A stretch of DNA of 12,006 nucleotides from Burkholderiales bacterium (lineage in GTDB: Bacteria > Pseudomonadota > Gammaproteobacteria > Burkholderiales > Burkholderiaceae_C): contig JAGWTL010000059.1 in assembly GCA_028869035.1 (NCBI GenBank), forward strand, positions 1 through 12,006, read 5' to 3'. The stretch's first letter is position 1. Each line of letters begins with the position of its first letter. The notes beneath the pieces were generated by a model. It was not told where the DNA came from and did no database searches. It saw nothing but the letters and a program-made list of their open reading frames with translations. A program made the position numbers and the translations under genes. Positions 1 through 5,654 of this stretch are shown one piece after another.

Positions 1-945
1 CAGGCCATCGTGGAGCACAAGGACGCTTCCGAGGCGCAGCGCCAGATCCGGGAAATCTACAGCGGCATCATGGCCGTGCCGGCCCGCCTGCTCAAACCCT
101 GGCTGGGCCGACTGGACAACAGGAACACCCAGGGCGAGTACTACCTGACCGACGTGGTGAAGTTCGCCGTGGCGCAGGGGGTGCCCGTGGTGGCGCACAA
201 GATCAGCGACGCCCTGCAGGTGGCTGGCATCAACAGCCCCGTGCAGCTGGCCGAGCTGGAGCGGGCCTACCAGCAGCGTGCCGCGCGCAGCCTCATGGAG
301 CAGGGCGTGCGCCTGGCCGACCCGGCACGTTTCGATGTGCGCGGTGAACTGCTCTGCGGCCAGGACGTGGAGATCGACATCGGCTGCATCTTCGCGGGTC
401 GTGTGGAGCTGGGCGAGGGTGTGCGCATCGGCGCGCACTGCACGATCAGCAACGCGCGCATCGCCGCGGGCGCGGTGATCCATCCCTACACCCACATCGA
501 AGGCGGCTTCAGCGAGAAGGACCGCATCGAGGTGGGCGCCGGCGCCCTGATCGGCCCCTACGCCCGCCTGCGCCCCGGCGCCAAGCTGGGCGAGGAGGTG
601 CACATCGGCAACTTCGTGGAGATCAAGGCCGCCACCCTGGCCAAGGGGGCCAAGGCCAACCATCTGGCCTATATCGGCGACTCGAAGGTGGGCGAGCGCG
701 TGAACTATGGCGCGGGCAGCATCACGGCCAATTACGACGGCGCCAACAAGCACACCACGGTGATCGAGGCCGACGTGCACATCGGCAGCAACTGCGTGCT
801 GATCGCGCCTGTCACCATCGGCGCGGGCGGCACGGTGGGCGGCGGCTCCACCATCACCAAGGACACGGCGCCCGGTGCGCTGACCGTGGCGCGGGCCAGG
901 CAGCTCAGCCTGAGCAACTGGAAGCGCCCCGAGAAGAAAAAATGA
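1..945 (+). CDS. glmU: Bifunctional GlmU, UDP-GlcNAc pyrophosphorylase / GlcN-1-P acetyltransferase (3' part)
   Basis: This cytoplasmic enzyme acetylates glucosamine-1-phosphate and then couples it to UTP, giving UDP-GlcNAc for peptidoglycan and lipopolysaccharide. The frame is open from base 1, so the start lies upstream; the GTG at base 10 is an internal Val, not a start. About 314 codons are visible. They cover the end of the uridylyltransferase domain (IVEHKDAS, QGEYYLTDVV) and a complete left-handed beta-helix acetyltransferase domain built from hexapeptide repeats. Conserved elements are GPYARLRPGAKLG, HIGNFVEIK, the catalytic-His motif NHLAYIGD (His codon at 661-663) and YGAGSITANYDGANKHTT. 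The C-terminus ends in a Lys-rich tail (RPEKKK), as is common. The stop overlaps the next gene by four bases (ATGA), suggesting translational coupling. Identification is very secure. Confidence 0.97.
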   Translation, partial: QAIVEHKDASEAQRQIREIYSGIMAVPARLLKPWLGRLDNRNTQGEYYLTDVVKFAVAQGVPVVAHKISDALQVAGINSPVQLAELERAYQQRAARSLMEQGVRLADPARFDVRGELLCGQDVEIDIGCIFAGRVELGEGVRIGAHCTISNARIAAGAVIHPYTHIEGGFSEKDRIEVGAGALIGPYARLRPGAKLGEEVHIGNFVEIKAATLAKGAKANHLAYIGDSKVGERVNYGAGSITANYDGANKHTTVIEADVHIGSNCVLIAPVTIGAGGTVGGGSTITKDTAPGALTVARARQLSLSNWKRPEKKK

Positions 946-1688
946 GTGACAGCGAGCCCGTGTCCGAGCAGGACATCGCGCGGCTGCAAGCCGAACTGCA
1001 GGATGCGCGCGCCGCACTCGGCGACTTTGCCTACGCGGTGTCGCACGACCTGCGCGCCAGCCTGCGCCACATCATGTCCTATGCCTCCCTGCTGCGCGAG
1101 GAGGCCGGCCCCGTGCTGCCGGGCGAGGCGCTCGCTTACCTGGAGACCATCCACGGCGCGTCCCGCACCCTGGGGCAGCAGATCGATGGCCTGATGGCCT
1201 GGAGCCTGCTGGACCGTACGGAGCTGCGGGTGCGGGAGCTGGATGCCGGTGCGCTGATTGCCGAGGCCCAGGCTCAGCTGGGTGAGTTGTGTGCGGGACG
1301 CCGGATCGATTGGCGCATTCAGGAGGGCCTGCCCGTGCTCTTCGGGGACCCGGCGCTGCTGCGCCAGCTGTTTGTGCACCTGCTCTCGAATGCGCTCAAG
1401 TTCACCCGCGGTCGTGCGGTGGCGGAAATCTCCGTCCAGGCCCAAGGGGTGCCTGAAGGGTGGGTCACCTACACCGTGGAGGACAACGGCGTGGGTTTCG
1501 ACCCGGTGCGCCAGCACAAGCTCTTCCACGTCTTCCAGCGCCTGCATGGCAGCAGCCAGTTCGAGGGGCTGGGCCTGGGCCTGGCCCTTTCGCGCAAGAT
1601 CGTCGAGCGCCATGGCGGCAGCATCCGGGCCGAGGGCGCCCCCGATGCCGGCTGCCGCGTGAGCTTCACCCTGCTGCGTGTCGCCTGA
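942..1688 (+). CDS. Sensorless cytoplasmic histidine kinase (HisKA-HATPase_c, phytochrome-kinase-like)
   Basis: A 248-residue protein made almost entirely of a two-component kinase core. The H-box is YAVSHDLRASLRH with phospho-acceptor His35. The dimerisation helices run to about residue 95. The ATP-binding domain has the N-box LLSNALKF (Asn150), the G1 box DNGVGF (181-186), the F-box FHVFQRLH (195-202) and the G2 box GLGLGLALS (209-217). There is no signal peptide, membrane segment, PAS or GAF domain; only about 30 polar, probably helical residues precede the H-box. The H-box style resembles bacteriophytochrome-type kinases. It starts inside the glmU stop codon, so it is probably expressed with glmU, and no response regulator is nearby. 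Its 3' end overlaps the convergent lrp-type gene by 23 bp. Kinase assignment is strong; signal and partner are unknown. Confidence 0.9.
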   Translation: MSDSEPVSEQDIARLQAELQDARAALGDFAYAVSHDLRASLRHIMSYASLLREEAGPVLPGEALAYLETIHGASRTLGQQIDGLMAWSLLDRTELRVRELDAGALIAEAQAQLGELCAGRRIDWRIQEGLPVLFGDPALLRQLFVHLLSNALKFTRGRAVAEISVQAQGVPEGWVTYTVEDNGVGFDPVRQHKLFHVFQRLHGSSQFEGLGLGLALSRKIVERHGGSIRAEGAPDAGCRVSFTLLRVA

Positions 1689-2163
1689 GTGGTACGCGCG
1701 TGCCGAACTTGCTGCGTTTCACGCTGAAGAAGGCCTTGACGTTGCGCACATTGGCGTCGCTGGTGAAGAGGCGCTGCGCCAGCGCCAGGTAGTCCGGCAT
1801 GTCGAGCGCCTGCACGATCAACACAAAATCCGGCCCGGGCGAAACGCGGTAACACTGCTGCACGGCCTCGTCGCCCGCCACGCGCTGCTCGAAGGCCGCT
1901 TGCGCTTCTTCGCCCTGGCGCTCCAGCGTGATCTCCACGATGGCCTGCAGGCCGTGGCCCAGCAGGGGCGCCAGCTTGTCCGGGCTGAGCAGCGCCACCT
2001 GTTTCTCGATCAGGCCGGCTTCATGCAGCCGCTTGACGCGCCGCAGGCAGGTGGGGGGCGAGATATGCGCCAGCGCCGCCAGGGTCTGGTTGCTCAGGCC
2101 GGCGTCTTTCTGCAAGATGTCGAGCAGAAACAGATCTGTGGCATCTGTGGTGATTGATTCCAT
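1666..2163 (-). CDS. Lrp/AsnC family transcriptional regulator
   Basis: A 165-residue DNA-binding regulator. Residues 10-60 form the AsnC-type winged helix-turn-helix (LLDILQKDAGLSNQTLAAL, then SPPTCLRRVKRLHEAGLI). Residues about 72-150 form the RAM effector/oligomerisation domain, with the typical SPGPDFVLIVQALDMPDY and LFTSDANVRNVKAFFSVKR. The start chosen is the ATG at 2163, giving MESITTD. An upstream in-frame ATG at 2232 would add 23 Lys/Tyr/Phe-rich residues encoded by the AT-rich spacer, which look untranslated. Family members sense amino acids and often control their own gene and a divergent neighbour. Here the divergent neighbour is glmS, which consumes glutamine, but control of glmS is only an inference from position. 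The 3' end overlaps the convergent kinase gene. Confidence 0.93.
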   Translation of the reverse strand: MESITTDATDLFLLDILQKDAGLSNQTLAALAHISPPTCLRRVKRLHEAGLIEKQVALLSPDKLAPLLGHGLQAIVEITLERQGEEAQAAFEQRVAGDEAVQQCYRVSPGPDFVLIVQALDMPDYLALAQRLFTSDANVRNVKAFFSVKRSKFGTRVPLRRHAAG

Positions 2164-2298
2164 TCGATGATTATTTTTGAAATATTTGGTCTTGTCATCT
2201 GTTTTGTGAAATTTAAGTTCATAAAGTATCAAAAATCAATCAGATATTTTTCTTCTCTCCTTCTACCATCGCTGCATCGAATTCAGGAGACACCTCTT
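2164..2298. promoter_or_regulatory. AT-rich divergent promoter region between the Lrp-type gene and glmS
   Basis: These 135 bp are much richer in A and T than the flanking genes, with many A and T tracts, as expected for a region carrying both promoters and Lrp-type binding sites. For glmS two weak sigma70-like pairs can be picked out. One is TTGTGA at 2204-2209 with TATCAA at 2227-2232 (17 bp spacing); the other starts from TTGTCA at 2192-2197 with a poor -10. Neither is convincing alone. The glmS reading frame stays open through this spacer by chance, but the composition shows it is not coding. Confidence 0.55.
2284..2289 (+). promoter_or_regulatory. Ribosome binding site fixing the glmS start
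   Basis: CAGGAG lies nine bases before the ATG at 2299. It supports this start over the ATG at 2167, since the protein must begin Met-Cys for the amidotransferase to work. Confidence 0.75.
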
Positions 2299-4149
2299 AT
2301 GTGTGGCATCGTCGGCGCCGTTTCCAATCACAACATCGTCCCCGTGCTGGTGCAGGGCCTGCAGCGGCTGGAGTACCGCGGGTATGACTCCTGCGGCGTG
2401 GCCGTGCATGCGGCCGGTGGCCTGCAGCGCGCACGCAGCACCTCGCGCGTGGCCGAACTGGGCGAGCAGGTGCTGCGTGACCGGGTGACGGGCTACACCG
2501 GCATCGCCCACACGCGCTGGGCCACGCACGGCGCGCCCGCCGTGCACAACGCCCACCCGCACTTCAGCCACGGCCCCAGCGCCGACGCGGCGCAACGCGC
2601 GGCACGCGTGGCCCTGGTGCACAACGGCATCATCGAGAACCACGACGAACTGCGCGCCGCACTGCAAAAGAAGGGCTATGTTTTTGCCAGCCAGACCGAC
2701 ACCGAGGTCATCGCCCACCTGATCGACGCCCTCTACGAAGGCGATCTGTTCGAAGCCGTGAAGGCCGCGACCAAACAACTGCACGGCGCCTACGCCATTG
2801 CCGTCTTCCACAAGGACGAGCCACATCGCGTGGTGGGCGCGCGCGCCGGCTCGCCGCTGATCCTGGGCGTGGGCAGCGATGGTTCGCACTACCTGGCCAG
2901 CGACGCCATGGCCCTGGCCGGCGTGACCGACCAGATCGTCTACCTCGAAGAAGGCGACGTGGTGGACCTGCAGCTGGGCAAGTTCTGGGTGGTGGACCGC
3001 GACCACAAACCCGCGCAGCGCGCCGTGAAGACCGTGCAGGCCCACAGCGGCGCGGCAGAACTCGGCCCCTACCGCCACTACATGCAGAAGGAAATCTTCG
3101 AGCAGCCGCGTGCCATCGCCGACACGCTCGAAGGCGTGGAAGGCATCGTGCCCGAGCTCTTCGGCGACGGCGCCTACCGCGTCTTCAAGGAGGTCGACAG
3201 CGTGCTCATCCTCGCCTGCGGCACCAGCTACTACAGCGGCTGCGCCGCCAAGTACTGGCTGGAGAGCATCGCCAAAGTCCCCACGCAGGTGGAAGTGGCC
3301 AGCGAATACCGCTACCGCGACTCGGTGCCCAACCCGCGCACGCTGGTGGTCACCATCACCCAGTCCGGCGAAACCGCCGACACCCTGGCCGCCCTGCGCC
3401 ACGCGCAAAGCCTGGGCATGCAGCAGACGCTGACCATCTGCAATGTGAGCACCAGCGCCATGGTGCGCGAGTGCAAGCTCGCCTACATCACACGCGCCGG
3501 TGTCGAGATCGGCGTGGCCTCCACCAAGGCCTTCACCACGCAGCTGGCCGGCCTCTTCCTGCTCACGCTGGCGCTGGCCCAGGTGCGCGGCCATCTGAGT
3601 GATGAAGCCGAGGCACAGCACCTCAAGGCCATGCGCCACCTGCCCGTGGCTCTGCAGGCCGTGCTGGCGCTGGAGCCGCAGGTCATGAGCTGGGCCGAGG
3701 ACTTCGCCCGCATGGAAAACGCGCTCTTCCTGGGCCGTGGCCTGCACTACCCCATTGCGCTCGAAGGCGCGCTCAAGCTCAAGGAAATCAGCTACATCCA
3801 CGCCGAGGCCTATCCGGCGGGCGAACTCAAGCACGGCCCCCTGGCCCTGGTGACCAGCGCCATGCCCGTGGTCACGGTGGCGCCCAACGACGCCCTGCTG
3901 GAAAAACTCAAGAGCAATCTGCACGAGGTGCGCGCGCGCGGCGGCGTGCTCTACGTGCTGGCCGATTCGGACACGAAGATCGAAAGCGCGGAAGGCCTGA
4001 ACGTCATCCGCATGCCCGAACACTACGGCGCGCTCTCGCCGCTGCTGCACGTGGTGCCGCTGCAGCTGCTGGCGTATCACACCGCCTGCGCCCGCGGGAC
4101 GGATGTGGACAAGCCGCGCAATTTGGCCAAAAGCGTCACGGTTGAGTGA
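2299..4149 (+). CDS. glmS: Glutamine--fructose-6-phosphate aminotransferase (isomerizing)
   Basis: GlmS converts fructose-6-phosphate and glutamine to glucosamine-6-phosphate and glutamate, the first committed step to UDP-GlcNAc. The 616-residue protein is full length (the E. coli enzyme is about 609). Cys2 becomes the N-terminal nucleophile after Met removal (MCGIVGAV). The class II glutaminase domain shows LEYRGYDSCGVAV, HTRWATHG (71-78), VHNGIIENH (108-115) and TDTEVIAH. Two sugar-isomerase (SIS) domains follow. The first has ILACGTSYYSG and TITQSGETADT; the second has EGALKLKEISYIHAEAYPAG and ELKHGPLALV. The C-terminus DKPRNLAKSVTVE matches the family's usual end. The start is set by its ribosome binding site and by the need for Cys at position 2. 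It stands alone as a transcription unit, divergent from the Lrp-type gene. Confidence 0.98.
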   Translation: MCGIVGAVSNHNIVPVLVQGLQRLEYRGYDSCGVAVHAAGGLQRARSTSRVAELGEQVLRDRVTGYTGIAHTRWATHGAPAVHNAHPHFSHGPSADAAQRAARVALVHNGIIENHDELRAALQKKGYVFASQTDTEVIAHLIDALYEGDLFEAVKAATKQLHGAYAIAVFHKDEPHRVVGARAGSPLILGVGSDGSHYLASDAMALAGVTDQIVYLEEGDVVDLQLGKFWVVDRDHKPAQRAVKTVQAHSGAAELGPYRHYMQKEIFEQPRAIADTLEGVEGIVPELFGDGAYRVFKEVDSVLILACGTSYYSGCAAKYWLESIAKVPTQVEVASEYRYRDSVPNPRTLVVTITQSGETADTLAALRHAQSLGMQQTLTICNVSTSAMVRECKLAYITRAGVEIGVASTKAFTTQLAGLFLLTLALAQVRGHLSDEAEAQHLKAMRHLPVALQAVLALEPQVMSWAEDFARMENALFLGRGLHYPIALEGALKLKEISYIHAEAYPAGELKHGPLALVTSAMPVVTVAPNDALLEKLKSNLHEVRARGGVLYVLADSDTKIESAEGLNVIRMPEHYGALSPLLHVVPLQLLAYHTACARGTDVDKPRNLAKSVTVE

Positions 4150-4216
4150 CGTTCACCGAGCGGCCCGAAGCAAGGGTCCGTAGAATCCAATTGACAGCCC
4201 GCACAGACAAACGCAC

Positions 4217-4711
4217 ATGTTGAAACCCGAGTTCCGCCCCTCTCGGCTTCCAGACTTCACCCCGCCGCCGCAACCGCAAACAGCGCTTAAAAGGGCCGCG
4301 GCCGAATATGGGCTGGTCGCGCTCGCAGCGAGCGTGGGGCTGGCCTATGTGCTGCTGACAAGCTACATCACCCGCCTCGCGCTGGCGCCTGCCATCGCCA
4401 TAGGTGTGCTGCTGACCATGCACCTGGCCACGGTGTTCGTCGCACGACTGCGGCAGGGCCAATGGCTGGGGCTGACCGGACTCCTGATCACCTTGCTGGC
4501 TGTCATGGCCGCACCTGCTGCAGCCGGCATGGCCGATCCCATAGACCGTTTGGCCCCGGCGGGCGGCTACGTTCCCCTGCCCATCACGCCAACGGACCCC
4601 TGGATCGTGCACAGCGCTCGCGCCATCGCCGACAACGCGGGCCCCATCGTGGTAATCGTCGGGGCCCTCATCAGCAGCTGGATCTCCGCGCGCAACGCAA
4701 GGCCGAGATAG
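4217..4711 (+). CDS. Small membrane protein of unknown function, about four TM helices
   Basis: I do not recognise a family. The 164-residue product has a Pro-rich, charged N-terminus (about residues 1-30), then hydrophobic segments at about 32-51, 56-77 and 84-105. A polar, Pro-rich loop follows (107-140, including PLPITPTDPW), then a last hydrophobic segment at about 142-159 and a short basic tail (ARNARPR). It is probably an inner-membrane protein. The ATG at 4217 lacks a clear ribosome binding site. A TAGAAT hexamer at 4181-4186 could be a -10 box, but no good -35 accompanies it. Opposite-strand frames overlap this gene; the hydrophobic pattern and codon phase favour this one. A perfect 8 bp inverted repeat starts just after the stop. 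Confidence 0.7.
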   Translation: MLKPEFRPSRLPDFTPPPQPQTALKRAAAEYGLVALAASVGLAYVLLTSYITRLALAPAIAIGVLLTMHLATVFVARLRQGQWLGLTGLLITLLAVMAAPAAAGMADPIDRLAPAGGYVPLPITPTDPWIVHSARAIADNAGPIVVIVGALISSWISARNARPR

Positions 4712-4712
4712 T

Positions 4713-4738
4713 CTGCCGGGATATCCCAGACCCGGCAG
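4713..4738 (+). terminator. Stem-loop after the membrane-protein gene
   Basis: CTGCCGGG (4713-4720) and CCCGGCAG (4731-4738) pair perfectly around a 10-base loop, starting two bases after the TAG stop. No strong T-run follows, so it may be an inefficient terminator or an mRNA 3' stabilising hairpin. Confidence 0.45.
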
Positions 4739-4843
4739 CCACGCATCTTCCTCGCTTGCGGCAAAGTGTTGCCTGAAGCAAATCAGTGTCCGTCGCGGCT
4801 CGTGGGTCGTGGATTCGCAGAAAGTGACCGGCGGTGGTCTACT

Positions 4844-4868
4844 GCCTTGCTGAAACTTTCAGCAAGGC
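4844..4868. repeat. 25 bp perfect palindrome (12 bp arms, one central base)
   Basis: GCCTTGCTGAAA (4844-4855) is followed by a single C and then its exact reverse complement TTTCAGCAAGGC (4857-4868). With only one base at the centre it is more like a dimeric protein-binding site or a mobile-element or recombination relic than a terminator. There is no T-run, and no recognisable gene begins beside it. Confidence 0.7.
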
Positions 4869-4965
4869 GAAGCGAAGTGATCCCCCTGACTTGATGGGCA
4901 AGCTCCGGTGCATGGAACTGCGCGCCCAACTCTTCAGCGACGTTTCAGATCAACATGGCGCCCAT

Positions 4966-5403
4966 TCACCGGGCGCTGCTGTCGGCGACCTGCGGCGTGT
5001 CGTACACCGAGCGTTGCCTGGCCTTGTCCACCATGGCGGGCGAGGTATCGACGCCGCTCAGGTGGCCCGCACGCGAACGCACATGGGCGCCGCACGGGCC
5101 GGTGCCGCAGCCCGGGTCCGGCACGCGGGGGAAACGGGGGCCAGCCTCGGGCGGCAGGCGGGCTATTCATAACTGGTGGCCCGGGTAGCGCAGTTGCTTG
5201 ACCGGATGCGCGTCGAATTCGTCGGCGTAGTCATCGAAGAGTTGCCGGACATATTGCTGTGGGGGCGTCGCAATGCCGTCCCTGTGCGTCACGGCGGCCG
5301 GGAGCCAGTCGCCCGCTTCCAGGGTGTGCAGGCCTTGCAGGAATGCGGCCCTGGCTTGTTCGAGGTGGCCTGCGCTCATGCGGGAATTGCCTGTGCACGC
5401 CAA
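4966..5403 (-). pseudogene. Decayed TPR / class I SAM-dependent methyltransferase
   Basis: On the minus strand one frame keeps clear homology to TPR-linked class I methyltransferases but cannot give a working enzyme. It first reads EQARAAFLQGLHTLEAGDW (end of a TPR region) and PQQYVRQLFDDYADEFDAH, the family's linker. An in-frame TGA at 5169-5167 follows. The same frame then continues with the SAM-binding region: motif I decayed to DPGCGTGPCG (family consensus close to DLGCGTGLCG), then GHLSGVDTSPAMVDKARQ and SVYDTPQVADSSAR. A second stop at 4968-4966 ends it. The C-terminal half of the catalytic domain is absent, and the N-terminus is short with only a TTG start. Several changes look like Leu to Pro (CTG to CCG). 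The homology is from memory of the family but several motifs agree; the pseudogene call is firm. Confidence 0.75.
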
Positions 5404-5502
5404 GCGGATGAAGTGCCCGGCCGCACCGCGCCTGGCGTTTCATGCGGGTTTACCCGGGCGCTCATCCATCGCATGATGATATGGAATAGGACGTAATTGG
5501 CA

Positions 5503-5530
5503 TTGGACCCGGGGCGCTTCCGTTTTTAAA
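5503..5530 (+). promoter_or_regulatory. Possible sigma70-like promoter for the molybdenum hydroxylase operon
   Basis: TTGGAC (5503-5508) and TTTAAA (5525-5530) are separated by 16 bp, about 125 bp before the first gene of the operon. Each matches consensus only partly, so this is a candidate only. No regulator gene is adjacent in the window. Confidence 0.25.
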
Positions 5531-5613
5531 CTCAGAGCTTGCGCCGCAGCAAACCCCCCTCTGCACGAACGATGGTCATAGATAGCAAACAGGCATTGCT
5601 CCACTTCAAACGT

Positions 5614-5633
5614 CCCAGGCCCTGAGGCCTGGG
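5614..5633 (+). promoter_or_regulatory. Perfect 8 bp hairpin in the leader just before the Mo-hydroxylase start
   Basis: CCCAGGCC (5614-5621), loop CTGA, GGCCTGGG (5626-5633) form a GC-rich hairpin ending 21 bases before the ATG at 5655. A short run TCTTTTC (5641-5647) follows. It resembles an intrinsic terminator or attenuator placed inside the 5' leader; alternatively it only affects translation start. Confidence 0.45.
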
Positions 5634-5654
5634 CCTGCGAGTCTTTTCATCACC

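Larger units (their letters stand above)
4712..5654. other. 943 bp with no intact gene
   Basis: Between the membrane-protein gene and the molybdenum hydroxylase operon I find no intact reading frame that looks real. The stretch contains the stem-loop at 4713-4738, a palindrome at 4844-4868, a decayed minus-strand methyltransferase gene (4966-5403) and the upstream region of the next operon. The open plus-strand frame at 4834-5172 mostly lies antisense to the methyltransferase remnant and has the Arg/Ala/Gly-rich look of a shadow. Bases 4739-4843 and 4869-4965 show nothing I can name. Confidence 0.6.

Noticed and set aside
732..1613. 293-codon minus-strand frame across the end of glmU and the kinase
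   Set aside because: It spans two well-identified genes on the other strand and shows only shadow-type composition.
2167..2298. 44-residue N-terminal extension of GlmS
   Set aside because: GlmS must start Met-Cys, and the extension is encoded by the AT-rich promoter spacer.
2263..4080. 605-codon open frame on the minus strand opposite glmS
   Set aside because: It is the mirror of a GC-rich, strongly biased glmS gene, is His/Val/Gly/Gln-rich, and has no recognisable motif.
4136..4612. 158-codon minus-strand frame opposite the membrane protein
   Set aside because: Gly/Arg/Gln/His-rich with no motif, while the plus strand shows ordered hydrophobic segments.
5167..5169. TGA read as selenocysteine or readthrough in the methyltransferase frame
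   Set aside because: The family does not use selenocysteine, no SECIS-like hairpin is evident just downstream, and the gene is also truncated and otherwise decayed.
4834..5172. 112-codon plus-strand frame as a gene
   Set aside because: Most of it is antisense to the methyltransferase remnant, whose motifs are clear on the minus strand.
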